A DNA stretch of 64,000 nucleotides from Streptomyces sp. TLI_235. GTDB taxonomy: Bacteria > Actinomycetota > Actinomycetes > Streptomycetales > Streptomycetaceae. The notes beneath the pieces were generated by a model. It was not told the origin of the DNA. It did not search any database and was given only the letters and a program-made list of their open reading frames with translations. Each line of letters begins with the position of its first letter. Position 1 is the first letter of the stretch. Below are positions 34,901 to 43,392 of the stretch, one piece after another. The translations under genes and the position numbers were made by a program. The stretch is from NCBI GenBank assembly GCA_002300355.1, contig NSGV01000001.1, forward strand, positions 248,001 through 312,000, written 5' to 3'.

Positions 34901-35782
34901 TCAGGCAGCGTCGGCGGCGGCCGGTCCTTCCGCGGCCGCGCAGAGCCGGCAGGGCGGGGTGCCGGGCCGGTCGGCGTGGAGGCCGCCGCGGAAGGCGGGG
35001 TGACGGTGGAGGCGGCGGACGTAGGCGCGGAGCCGGTCGAAACGGGCCGGGGCGACCGCCGTCTCGGTGCCGTGGAGGAGCGCCTCGACGGCGTCGAGCC
35101 GGACGAGGGCGACCCACAGGTCGACGTCGGCCGCGGTCAGGGTGTCGCCCAGGACGTACGGGCCCGCGCCGAGCCGGCGGTCGAACCCGTCCAGTGCCGC
35201 GAGGACGGTCTCCGGTGTGCCCTCGGCGAGGTCGGTGTCGAGGTGATGCCGGACGGCGTCGATCTCGGCGGCCAGGGCGGTCGGCCACAGCTCGGGGAGG
35301 TCCGGCCGGCCGCGGTCGCACAGGTGCTCGGCGAGGTCGCGCAGGATGTCGGGGGTGTGGTTGCTGACGATGCGTCCGGTCCACCGGTCGCAGAGCGCGG
35401 GCACGGTCGGCGGTCCGTCGTAGCGGTGCACGGTCGCCTGGTAGGCCAGGTGCAGCGCCGCGTGTCCGTCGCGGCCCTCGGGGGCCGGGGCGGCGGGGGC
35501 GGTGAGCAGCACCGTGCCGACCGAGTCGGCGAGGTCGAGCAGGTCGAGGGTGATGGCGACCCGCAGCGAGCGCGGACAGTCCGGACAGAGGTAGATCTGG
35601 TAGCGGTGCGGCGCCGGGTAGAAGCCGCCGGCGCGGTCGGTGCCGATCCGGTTGCGGACGGCGGGGCCGGGAGCGGCGGGAGCGGCAGGGGCGGGAGCGG
35701 CAGGGGCGTCGGGGGTGGCGGCCGGGGTCTCGGGGCGGCACAGGACGGCCGGGCCGGAGGCGGACGGGAGGATGTCGGGCAT
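34901..35782 (-). CDS. Glutathionyl-hydroquinone reductase-like (GST fold) protein
   Basis: A 293-residue protein of the YqjG/ECM4 GST family. After a Pro/Ala-rich N-terminus it has a thioredoxin-like domain with YQIYLCPDCPRSLRVAITLD, where CPDC occupies the CPWC active-site position. It then has TVPALCDRWTGRIVSNHTPDILRDL and a helical C-domain with GDTLTAADVDLWVALVRLD. The family reduces glutathionyl-hydroquinones; actinomycetes make mycothiol, so another thiol is probable. GGAGAA precedes the ATG at 35782. About 190 bases upstream on the same strand is a Cys-rich leader peptide, suggesting control by cysteine supply. The C-terminal CRLC pair may bind metal. Confidence 0.85.
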   Translation of the reverse strand: MPDILPSASGPAVLCRPETPAATPDAPAAPAPAAPAAPGPAVRNRIGTDRAGGFYPAPHRYQIYLCPDCPRSLRVAITLDLLDLADSVGTVLLTAPAAPAPEGRDGHAALHLAYQATVHRYDGPPTVPALCDRWTGRIVSNHTPDILRDLAEHLCDRGRPDLPELWPTALAAEIDAVRHHLDTDLAEGTPETVLAALDGFDRRLGAGPYVLGDTLTAADVDLWVALVRLDAVEALLHGTETAVAPARFDRLRAYVRRLHRHPAFRGGLHADRPGTPPCRLCAAAEGPAAADAA

Positions 35783-35967
35783 GTTTCTCCAGGGTGTGTG
35801 GAGCCCGGCGGCGGCACGGCGGGCGCCGGGGGGCGGAGGACGGCAGGGTCCGGCCCCCGGCCGCGTGCGGTACCGGTGCTGTGGCTGGCTGGGTGGCTCG
35901 GTGATTCGGCCCGGACGGCGCAGACGGCACCGGCGGCGCGATGCGGACGGCTGTGCGGCGTTCCGGC

Positions 35968-36099
35968 TCAGGCGGCCGGGCGGCAGGCGCTGCAGACGCG
36001 CAGCAGGTCGATGTGCAGACGTCTGGTCAGGAACCATCGGCGGGACGTCCGGCGCAGCGGTCGGCGGGTGTTCCGCGCCGCACTGTCCGTCCGCTGCAT
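35968..36099 (-). CDS. Cysteine-containing leader peptide (streptomycete RLHIDLLRVCSAC type)
   Basis: A 43-codon ORF from ATG 36099 to TGA 35968 ends in RRLHIDLLRVCSACRPAA. This C-terminus matches the short putative leader peptides that precede many sulfur-assimilation and thiol genes in Streptomyces. The two Cys codons near the end are the expected ribosome-stalling point for cysteine-responsive attenuation. It lies upstream of the GST-like gene on the same strand. The 5' part is less certain than the conserved end; a start further in is possible. Confidence 0.75.
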   Translation of the reverse strand: MQRTDSAARNTRRPLRRTSRRWFLTRRLHIDLLRVCSACRPAA

Positions 36100-36429
36100 C
36101 GCCACCGGTCCGATCGTGGGGCCCGCGCCCGAGGCGTGGCCGCGCTTGTCCCGCCGCGCCGGCGGGGCCAGGTCGTCACCCGGGGCACCCCGTCGCGGTG
36201 GAAGGGTTGCCCGTCAGCGGACCGGGGCCGATGACCCACCTGGCAGAAGGTCTGCGCGGTGGGCGCTGACTGTCGTGACCGTCCCCCGAAGTCTGGGCGC
36301 CCAACCGTCGGAGCGTCAAGAAGTCCGCTCCGCCGGGCATGCTCGAAGGCACCGACACCGACCGCAAGATCGGCAGCGCACGCTGAACACCCGCCGACCC
36401 GACGCCCTGCCGGAACGCGCCGGCAGGGC
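36100..36429. other. Intergenic stretch, no recognised gene
   Basis: A 330-base segment between the leader peptide and the end of the TetR gene. It should contain the leader/GST promoter. Open frames here give low-complexity or unrelated peptides. An ATG at about 36340 begins a short MLEGTDTDRKIGSAR frame that I cannot relate to any family. Confidence 0.5.
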
Positions 36430-36993
36430 CTACGCCGGCGCGTCGAGCAGTGCGGCCACCAGCCGGCGGGCGTAGGCGGCGTCGAGCAGGTCGGGGCGGA
36501 AGAGGATGCGGTACATGACGGGGGCGACGACACGGTCGAGGACCGTCTCGACATCGGGCGCGCCCTCTCCCCGGTCGGCCGCGCGGCCGAGGATGACGGC
36601 GATCTGCTCGGCGGCGTAGGCCGAGCACTGCCCGGCGTTGCTGCCGTCCGGGTCGCCGAGCAGGGCGTCGCGGACGTAGGCGCGGCCCGAGGCGGAGGCC
36701 ATCTCCTCCAGGAACTGCTCGGCCCAGGCCGCGAGATCGGATGCCAGCCGCCCGGTGTCCACGGGCGGCGCCTCGGGCCGCAGACGTTCGACCGCCACGT
36801 CCGACAGCAGCTCCTGAAGGTTGCCCCAGCGGCGGTAGATCGTGGAGGGGGTGACCCCCGCACGGTCGGCGACCAGGGGCACCGTCAGCGCGTCGCGACC
36901 CACCTCCGACTCCAGTTCGCGTACGGCGGCGTGCACCGCCGCCTGCACCCGGGCGCTGCGCCCGCCGGGGCGCACCATCGGTCTGGAACTCAT
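36430..36993 (-). CDS. TetR/AcrR family regulator of the adjacent MFS gene
   Basis: A 187-residue TetR protein: RSARVQAAVHAAVRELESEV, then ALTVPLVADRAGVTPSTIYR and RWGNLQELLSDVA form the HTH. The C-terminal domain is of the AefR/TetR_C type seen in repressors of drug efflux pumps. It is divergent from the MFS gene, and three copies of an AAAGCAAA-type palindrome lie between the two starts, strongly suggesting autorepression and control of the pump. Confidence 0.93.
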   Translation of the reverse strand: MSSRPMVRPGGRSARVQAAVHAAVRELESEVGRDALTVPLVADRAGVTPSTIYRRWGNLQELLSDVAVERLRPEAPPVDTGRLASDLAAWAEQFLEEMASASGRAYVRDALLGDPDGSNAGQCSAYAAEQIAVILGRAADRGEGAPDVETVLDRVVAPVMYRILFRPDLLDAAYARRLVAALLDAPA

Positions 36994-37004
36994 GCGACCA
37001 GCTT

Positions 37005-37131
37005 AAAGCAAATCCATTGCTTCAAGTGCCTCGCGCCGGTGGCCGACCGGGACCGGCCACCGACAAAAGCCAATCGTTTGCTTTAACGCCTGGACAGGCC
37101 CTACCGTGACTTAAAGCAAACGAATCGCTTT
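37005..37131. promoter_or_regulatory. Three TetR-type operators in the divergent TetR-MFS promoter
   Basis: Three related dyads occur: 37005-37022 (AAAGCAAATCCATTGCTT), 37066-37084 (AAAGCCAATCGTTTGCTTT) and 37113-37131 (AAAGCAAACGAATCGCTTT). They share the form AAAGCAAA-N-TTTGCTTT. One lies next to the TetR start and one next to the MFS start, fitting control of both genes. The local AT content contrasts with the surrounding DNA. Confidence 0.85.
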
Positions 37132-37147
37132 TAGCGCAAGGAGTCCC

Positions 37148-38409
37148 ATGTCCGGCGTCACAGCGGGCACACCCTCGACCAGACCCCGCACGGCAGTCCG
37201 CAGCGGCACCGCGACGCGCAGGGCGTCATTCGGCCTCCACGCGTCGATCCTGGCGGCCCTCCTCGCGGCGTCCAGCGCGCCGACGCCGCTGTACCCGCTG
37301 TACCAGGACCATGGCAGCTCTCCGCCCTGACCGTCACGGTGGTCTTCAGCGCCTACTCCTTCACGCTGCTGGTGGCCCTCCTCACCGTCGGATCGCTCTC
37401 CGACCACCTGGGACGGCGCCCCGTTCTCGCGGGCGCCCTGGCCCTGGAGGCCGCGTCCGCGCTGCTCCTGGCCGCGGCGGACGGCGCGGGGCCGCTGATC
37501 GCGGCCCGAGTCCTGCAGGGGGCTGCCACCGGCGCGGCCACCAGCGCCGCGGGCGCGGCCCTGCTCGACCTTGAGGACCCGTCACGTCCGGGCCGCTCCA
37601 CCCTCGCCAACAGCATCGCCCCGGTCGCCGGCATGGCCGCCGGCGTGCTGCTCTCCACCGTCCTCGTCCGCTTCGCCCCCGCCCCCACGGCCACCGTCTA
37701 CGTCCTGCTGGCCGCGCTGGTCGCCGCCCAGGCGATCGCGGTGGCGTTCACCCCGGAGACGGCCCACCGGCGCGCCGGTGCACTGCGGTCCCTGCGCCCG
37801 CGGCTCGCGGCGCCGCCGTCGGCCCGCCACGCCCTGCTGACCGCCGGCAGCGGAATCGTCGCGGTCTGGGCCCTCGGCGGCCTCTGCTCCTCCCTCGGGC
37901 CGGCGCTCGTCCACCTCGTCACCCCCGGCGTCCCGCAGGCGGCCGGCGGCCCGGTCTTCTTGACCGTCAGCGCCGCGGCCGCGCTCACCGTGTGGACGCT
38001 GCGGCGGACCGCGCCGCTCGCCGCCACCGCCCGCGGAGCCCTGGTGGCGGTCCCCTCGGCAGCCCTGAGCCTGCTCGGGCTGCACGGCGGCGGCCTGCTC
38101 GCCGTCCACGGCGGCGCCGCCCTCGCCGGTGTCGCCTTCGGCGCCGTCTCCCAGGGGGCGCTGCGGATGACGCTCGACACCCTCGACGAGCGGGACCGCG
38201 CCTCGACGCTGGCCGCGTACCACGTCCTCAGCTACCTCTCCATGAGCGTGCCCGCCGTCGCCGCGGGCGCCGCCACCGTGCACGTCGGCCTGCGGACCGC
38301 CGCACACGTCTACGCCGCGGCCGTGGCCCTGCTCGCCGTCACGGCGGTTGCCGCACTCACCGCATCCCGGCGCAAGGCGCTGCGCACGGCGGACGACCGC
38401 CTCCGCTGA
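37148..38409 (+). pseudogene. MFS drug efflux transporter with a -1 frameshift
   Basis: The first frame (ATG 37148 with AAGGAG) gives a hydrophobic first helix ILAALLAASSAPTPLYPLYQDH and then runs to an early stop at 37330. The second frame carries the rest: TVVFSAYSFTLLVALLTVG, the MFS motif GSLSDHLGRRPVL and about ten further helices, ending at 38409. Inserting one base after position 37312 (CAT-GG to CAT-TGG) restores YQDHWQLSALTVTVVFSAYS. The complete protein would be about 420 residues. Three upstream TetR operators remain intact. Either the strain has lost this pump or one base is missing from the sequence. Confidence 0.88.
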
Positions 38410-38492
38410 CGACCGGATCCCGGACACCCTCTCTCCTTGCGCGCAGCCGGACGTCGGAGCCGACGGGGCGCGGTCGACGGTGGGGCGGGGCG

Positions 38493-38935
38493 ATGGGAAC
38501 GGTCGAGGGGCTCCGGCGGGCCGGAACGATGCCGCACCACGAGGGGCTGTACCGGCCGGACGACACCGCCTCGGTGCTGCACGTCGACGGCCCGGGGGCG
38601 TACCACCCGGATGCCGGCCAACCGATTCCCTTCCGGATCGGCGCACCGCTCGACGTGACCCCGGCCGTCGGCCGGCACGGCATCGAGGGGGTCGCCACCA
38701 ACTTCGAGACCCCACTGCCGAACCGCTCGGGTGGATGTCCGGCGGGGGCGCGGACGGCATGGGCAACATCGGCCACCTCGCCCGTCTCGACGCGGACCGC
38801 TCGCTGCGGTGGGTCGCCGTGATGTACTTCTCCAACCCGTTCGTCGGAGTGCGCTACGAGGGCACGAACGCCGTCTTCACCAACGACTGGGGGAACCTGC
38901 TCAGGCTCGATCTGACGAGCCCGGCCCTCGCCTGA
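38493..38935 (+). pseudogene. Unknown protein gene with a -1 frameshift
   Basis: From ATG 38493 one frame reads MGTVEGLRRAGTMPHHEGLY and VTPAVGRHGIEGVATNFETP; near 38730-38736 it degenerates, while the frame one base earlier continues with protein-like sequence (GADGMGNIGHLARLDADRS, VAVMYFSNPFVGVRYEGTN) to a stop at 38935. Joined, it makes about 147 residues. The shift is equivalent to loss of one base in the G-rich CTCGGGTGGATG stretch. I do not recognise the family, and the ribosome site is weak. Confidence 0.6.
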
Positions 38936-39210
38936 CAGGCCCTTGGGCCATCCAGTCGGTGAGAGCGCGTTCAGAGCGGTCGGATCCCGTACCAGCCCGC
39001 CTTTCACCATCACTACCAGCCACGACGCCTCGCCGGCCGGCTGCCGCACCGACTGCGCGCAACACCGTCCTGCCGCCCGTCCCGGAGCACACTGCTGCGG
39101 CTCGCCGGACACCGAGCCGGGCAGTCCCACCCGCTTGATCGGCAACTCTCCAGGCAGCAAAGCCCGTTGAAGGCATTGACGTGAACACACAACGCTGTGA
39201 AGCTCATGAC

Positions 39211-39226
39211 ACCGGTCTGGACCAGT
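39211..39226. promoter_or_regulatory. DasR-responsive-element-like site
   Basis: ACCGGTCTGGACCAGT matches 14 of 16 positions of the streptomycete dre consensus ACTGGTCTAGACCAGT. It lies 65 bases before the S1 protease start codon, in a position suitable for repression. DasR is the GntR-type regulator of N-acetylglucosamine and chitin use in Streptomyces; it is not encoded here. Confidence 0.65.
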
Positions 39227-39232
39227 ACCTCT

Positions 39233-39244
39233 GAGAGCGCTCTC
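39233..39244. promoter_or_regulatory. LacI-family-type palindrome
   Basis: GAGAGCGCTCTC is a perfect 12-base palindrome seven bases after the dre-like site. It resembles sugar-responsive LacI operators such as the CebR site TGGGAGCGCTCCCA (11 of 14 positions over TGAGAGCGCTCTCC). It lies 47 bases before the protease ATG. Confidence 0.55.
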
Positions 39245-39290
39245 CCCCTCGCAGGCCATACGCCTGCCCGAACCGAGGAGAACCCCCGCA

Positions 39291-40478
39291 ATGAGGCACG
39301 TCAACGGCATACGGGTGGTGCTGCCCGCCCTGCTCGCCCTCACGTCGCTGGGCTTCGGCCTGTCCCCCGCGGCGGCCGCACCGGACACCGCTCCGGCAGC
39401 GACCGCCGCACAGCCCGCCCCCGCCCCCGTCGCCGACCCCGGGCTGGTCGGCGCGCTCCAGCACGACCTGGGGCTGACGCAGGATCAGGCCCGTACGCGT
39501 CTCGGCCAGGAGGCGACCGCGGCCCGGCTGCTCCCCCGGGTGCGCGAACTCGCCGGAGCCGCCTACGGCGGTGCCTGGTTCGACCCGGCCCAGGGGCGCC
39601 TGGTCGTCGGACTCACCGATTCGGCACGTGCCGAGGTGGTGCGGGCCGCGGGCGCGGCCACCGCTCCCGCGGCCCGCACGGAGGCCGCCCTCGACCGGGC
39701 CAAGGCCGCGGTCGACACCGTGAGCAGAAACCGGCCGGCCCCCGCCGCCGTCACCGGCTGGCGTGTCGACCCGCGCCGCAACGCGGTGGTCGTCACCGTC
39801 GCGGCCGGCGCCCGCCAGGACAGCCGGGTGCAGGCCTTCCTCGACGCCGCCCGGGCGACCGGGCCCGTGACGGTCGAGGAGACCGCGCAGGAGACCCCGC
39901 GCACCCTCTCGGCGGGTGTGGTGGGCGGCGACCCGTACTACATCAACGGCAACACCCGCTGCTCCATCGGCTTCGCGGTGCAGGGCGGGTTCGTCAGCGC
40001 CGGGCACTGCGGCCGGGCCGGCAGCAGCGTGGTCGGCTGGGACGGCTCGGCGATGGGCTCGTTCGTCGACTCCTCCTTCCCCGGCAACGACTACTCCTAC
40101 ATCCGCATCGGCAACGGCTGGTGGACGGTGCCCGTCGTCCTGGGCTGGGGCACCGTCAGCGACGCGCTCGTCCGGGGCTCCTGGCAGGCGCCGGTCGGCT
40201 CCTCGGTGTGCCGCTCCGGCTCCACCACGCACTGGCACTGCGGCACGGTGCTCGGCCTCAACGAGACGGTCAACTACAGCCAGGGCGCCGTCTATCAGCT
40301 GACCCGCACCAGCGTGTGCGCCGAACCCGGCGACTCCGGCGGTTCGTTCATCACCGGCGACCAGGCCCAGGGCGTCACCTCGGGCGGCTGGGGCAACTGC
40401 TCCTCCGGCGGCCAGACCTGGTTCCAGCCCGTCAACGAGATCCTCTCCCGGTACGGCCTGACGCTGGTCACCGCCTGA
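39291..40478 (+). CDS. Secreted S1-family serine protease precursor (streptogrisin/alpha-lytic type)
   Basis: A 395-residue prepro-protease. A Sec signal (ALLALTSLGFGLSPAAAAPD) is followed by an alpha-lytic-protease-type propeptide of roughly 170 residues with LGLTQDQARTRLGQE and AYGGAWFDPAQGRLVVGLTD. The mature domain starts near VVGGDPYYI and contains the triad His239 (SAGHCG), Asp267 (GNDYSYI) and Ser349 (GDSGGS), with paired cysteines as in streptogrisins. It folds with the help of its propeptide outside the cell and degrades protein. Its promoter carries DasR-like and LacI-like sites, suggesting co-regulation with amino-sugar or polysaccharide use. Monocistronic. Confidence 0.96.
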   Translation: MRHVNGIRVVLPALLALTSLGFGLSPAAAAPDTAPAATAAQPAPAPVADPGLVGALQHDLGLTQDQARTRLGQEATAARLLPRVRELAGAAYGGAWFDPAQGRLVVGLTDSARAEVVRAAGAATAPAARTEAALDRAKAAVDTVSRNRPAPAAVTGWRVDPRRNAVVVTVAAGARQDSRVQAFLDAARATGPVTVEETAQETPRTLSAGVVGGDPYYINGNTRCSIGFAVQGGFVSAGHCGRAGSSVVGWDGSAMGSFVDSSFPGNDYSYIRIGNGWWTVPVVLGWGTVSDALVRGSWQAPVGSSVCRSGSTTHWHCGTVLGLNETVNYSQGAVYQLTRTSVCAEPGDSGGSFITGDQAQGVTSGGWGNCSSGGQTWFQPVNEILSRYGLTLVTA

Positions 40479-40581
40479 CGGGTCCGACCTCCCGCACCGC
40501 CCGGTCCCGCGTGGCCGCCCGCGCACGAATCGCGCAGGCGGCCCGTGGGCGACCTGCGGCGCTTCACGTCGTTCGTCGAAA

Positions 40582-40625
40582 CTCAGGGATGCCGCCCTCA
40601 GGGATGCCGCGCTCAGGACGCCGCG
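40582..40625. repeat. Three tandem 15-base units over the YbdK stop codon
   Basis: CTCAGGGATGCCGCC (40582), CTCAGGGATGCCGCG (40597) and CTCAGGACGCCGCG (40612, one base shorter). On the minus strand each unit contains a TGA, the first of which is the YbdK stop. Confidence 0.85.
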
Positions 40626-41766
40626 CTCTCCGCCGCGATGAGGGCGATCAGTCCGGCGCGTCCGTGCTCCGCCAGGTGCCGGCGCTGGCGTTCGGCGCCG
40701 TTCCCCTCGGCCAGCAGACGGTGGACCAGCGGGGCCACCGCGCGGGTGTCGCCCAGGGCCTCCAGGACGGGGCCGAGTCGCTCCAGCATGGCACCGACGA
40801 CCTCGCCGGCCGGCCGGGACAGCCCGGTCGCCGGCTCGTGCAGGGTGCCGTCCAGGCCGTACCGCGCGGCGTGCCAGGCCGCGCCCTCCAGGCTCTCCGG
40901 CGTCCGCGTGTCCGGCGGGCGTCCGGCGGCGGCGTCCCTCGTCACCGACACGACCAGCGCGCGGACGAGCCCGGCCAGCATGACGGCCTCGTCGGCCCGC
41001 AGCTGGACGTCCATCGAGCGCAGCTCCACGGTCGGGAACTTGGCCGAGAGCCGGGCCTGCCAGTACAGCTGCCCGCGGTCGCGGATCAGCTTGGCCTCCA
41101 GGAGGTGGTCGATGCGGCGCTCGTAGTCCTCGGCGTCCGCGAAGCGCGGGGGATCCCGCTGATCGGCCAGCGGCCGAAGACCACCGTGCGCCAGCTCGCG
41201 TAGCCGGTGTCGGTGCCGTACCAGATCGGCGAGTTCGCCGACAGCGCGGTCAGCACCGGCAGCCAGGGCCGGAGGCGGTTGAGCACCGCGACCCCGGTCT
41301 GCGGGTCGGGGACGGCCACGTGCACGTGCATACCGTTGATCATGGCCTCGTCGGCCAGCCGAGAGACGGCCCGCCGGATCCGGTGGTAGCGCGGGGCGTC
41401 GACGATCTCCGGGGGCACGGAGGGCGCGTACGGGGCGGTTCCGCAGGCCGCCAGCCGGCAGCCCGAGGCCTCCGCGGCCGTCGCCAGCGCGTGGCGCAGC
41501 CGCAGCAGGTGCCCGCCGACCTCGTCGAGGTCGTGGCAGACCGGGGTGGCGACCTCGACCTGTGCCTGCAGCAGCTCGTTCTGCAGTTCGTCGTGGTGCA
41601 CCGCCGGGTGCAGCCCGGCGATCCCCCGCACCGCGTCGACCCGTGGCACCGGCAGACCGCTCTCCGGGTCGAGCAGCAGGTACTCCTCCTCGACGCCGAC
41701 GGTCGGACGGCCTTCCGTGGCCGGCGCGGATCGTCCCCCGCCTGGCGTGTCGGTGCCTGCGTCCAT
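40613..41766 (-). pseudogene. YbdK-type carboxylate-amine (glutamate-cysteine) ligase with a -1 frameshift
   Basis: The N-terminal part from ATG 41766 has the GCS2 motifs [31 protein letters not shown] and [12 protein letters not shown], then [13 protein letters not shown]. Directly after this the frame breaks; the frame one base away continues as [20 protein letters not shown] and VELRSMDVQLRADEA to the stop at 40613. Loss of one base in the G5 run at 41148-41152 explains it (ISGIP-PRFAD). The repaired protein would be about 385 residues, normal for the YbdK family, whose members show weak glutamate-cysteine ligase activity. It would form an operon with the CorA-like gene 46 bases upstream. 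Confidence 0.88.
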
Positions 41767-41812
41767 GACTCCGGGCTACCACGTCCGGCCGATGACCACA
41801 TCCGGGCGGGGA

Positions 41813-42871
41813 TCAGGCCGCGTCCGGTGGACGGGCGCTCCGGTGCGGCAGGCCGTCTCCGCCGGGCATCGGCGCCGCGGGGCGGCGGCGCCGGCGGCGC
41901 AGCCAGAGGTACAGCAGCAGGCAGGGCAGCAGCAGCCCGCCGACGGTCAGGACGAGGAAGGCGGTGAAGCTGCTGATGTTGCGGACCAGCCAGGCGAAGT
42001 TCTGTCCGAAGAAGCCGACCACGAAGGAGAGCGGCAGGAACACCGTGGCGACGATCGTGAGTCGCTCCATGGTGGCGGTCTGGCGGAGGTTGATGGTGTT
42101 CTGCTCGACCGAGATCACCGCGATGTTCGCCTCCAGCACGGTGGCCAGCAGGTCGCGCTGGGCGGCGACCTCCTCGTTGACCAGCAGCAGGTGGTCGTGC
42201 ACGTCGCGGAAGTAGGGCAGGAGTTCGCCCGGGGCACGGCCGGGTTGCAGGCGGCGGGCCACCACGGAGAGCAGCGGGTGCACGGCGCGGTAGAAGTCGG
42301 TGGCCTCGCGGCGCAGCGAGTAGATCCGCTCGGTGGGGGCGATCGTGCCGGAGAAGACGGTTTCCTCGATCTGCTCGATGTCGCGGTCGAGCTCCGCGAC
42401 GACGGGCGCGTAGCCGTCGACGACCTGGTCGAGGATCGCCCACAGGGTCGAGACGCTGCCGGTGCGCAGCAGGTCGGGGCGGCGTTCCAGGCGGCTGCGG
42501 GCGCCGGCCAGCTCGCTCGCGATGCCCTGCCGGACGGTGATCACGAAGTGTTCGGCGAGGAAGATGCTGATCTCGCCGGTGTCGATCTCCTCGCGCTCGT
42601 CGTCGTAGCGCGCGGTGCGCAGGATGATCAGTTCGGTGCCGTCCTCGTACTGCTCGGCCTTCGGGCGCAGGTGGAAGGCCTGCGCGTCCTCGACGGCCAG
42701 TTCGTGCAGTCCGAAGGTCCGCTGGACACCGGCCAGCTCCTCGGGGCCGGGTTCGAAGACGCCCAGCCAGACGAATCCGCCCTGTCCGGCGTGGGCGGCC
42801 GCCTGTTCCAGGGGCATCGCGCCCTCGTGCTGCCGGCGCCCGTCGCGGTAGTGCGCGCAGTCCACGATCAT
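41813..42871 (-). CDS. CorA-like divalent-cation transporter
   Basis: A 352-residue CorA/ZntB-type protein. It has a cytoplasmic N-domain (FVWLGVFEPGPEELAGV, AEQYEDGTELIILRTARYDD), a long coiled stalk (VAELDRDIEQIEETVFSGTI) and two C-terminal membrane helices. The pore-loop signature after TM1 is VGFFGQNFAW, so the usual GMN triad reads GQN. This variant is seen in some CorA relatives but makes ion selectivity uncertain. The Arg-rich end after TM2 is typical. The ATG at 42871 is preferred because the upstream extension is non-conserved. Confidence 0.92.
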   Translation of the reverse strand: MIVDCAHYRDGRRQHEGAMPLEQAAAHAGQGGFVWLGVFEPGPEELAGVQRTFGLHELAVEDAQAFHLRPKAEQYEDGTELIILRTARYDDEREEIDTGEISIFLAEHFVITVRQGIASELAGARSRLERRPDLLRTGSVSTLWAILDQVVDGYAPVVAELDRDIEQIEETVFSGTIAPTERIYSLRREATDFYRAVHPLLSVVARRLQPGRAPGELLPYFRDVHDHLLLVNEEVAAQRDLLATVLEANIAVISVEQNTINLRQTATMERLTIVATVFLPLSFVVGFFGQNFAWLVRNISSFTAFLVLTVGGLLLPCLLLYLWLRRRRRRPAAPMPGGDGLPHRSARPPDAA

Positions 42872-43101
42872 GGCCGTTCTCCTCGTGTCCTCCCGGCCGC
42901 GCCGCTGTCGCCCGTCCGCGGGCACGGCGCGCCGTGCCTCCACGGCACCTGATGTTCCTCCCCCTCGCCGCGCCGCGCTCAGCGGCGGGCCGCCAAGAGG
43001 CGTGGGGCGCGGCCGCCGGGGTGGGCGCGCCGCCGGGCAGGCCGCACGAGCGCGTACGGCACGGCGAGTCGAGGACCGCCGGCCGCTCCTCCCTCCAGGA
43101 C

Positions 43102-43251
43102 ATGTCCTCCTCGCGGCGCGGCGGGCAGCGTTCGCACTCCGGCGTCCGGGGCCCCACGGACGACCAGCTCTACAACGAGGCCGGGCAGCGTGACATCCAC
43201 GGCCGCTCGGAGGTGAACAGGGCGCAGCTCGCCGACGCCCTCGGCCGCTGA
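43102..43251 (+). CDS. Small plasmid-stabilisation/Rho-N-like domain protein
   Basis: A 49-residue protein: MSSSRRGGQRSHSG, then GPTDDQLYNEAGQRDIHGR and SEVNRAQLADALGR. The pattern G-PT-(D/E)-LY-EA-R-I-GRS-M-N-K-QL-AL is common in short actinobacterial proteins annotated as plasmid stabilisation proteins, and resembles SAP/Rho-N helical motifs. AGGA lies just upstream of the ATG at 43102; the frame is open further upstream but low-complexity. It lies between the divergent CorA and PBP genes. Confidence 0.65.
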   Translation: MSSSRRGGQRSHSGVRGPTDDQLYNEAGQRDIHGRSEVNRAQLADALGR

Positions 43252-43392
43252 CCCCCGATCGCCGGGCGGGGGTTCCTCAGGCCGGGAAGAAGTTCCCGAC
43301 GCGAGCATGGCAAAGATCACACGCCGTCGGCGGGTCCGTGGAGCGTCTGTACGGACGGGGGACTTCCTGTCGTCGACGGAGCGGAGCGGAGC

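Noticed and set aside
36259..36420. Short open frame around MLEGTDTDRKIGSAR as a possible gene fragment
   Set aside because: No family similarity, no ribosome site and no continuation; not enough to support a feature.
37148..37330. A separate 60-residue protein at the start of the MFS gene
   Set aside because: It is the first MFS helix; one inserted base joins it to the remaining transporter, so it is not an independent gene.
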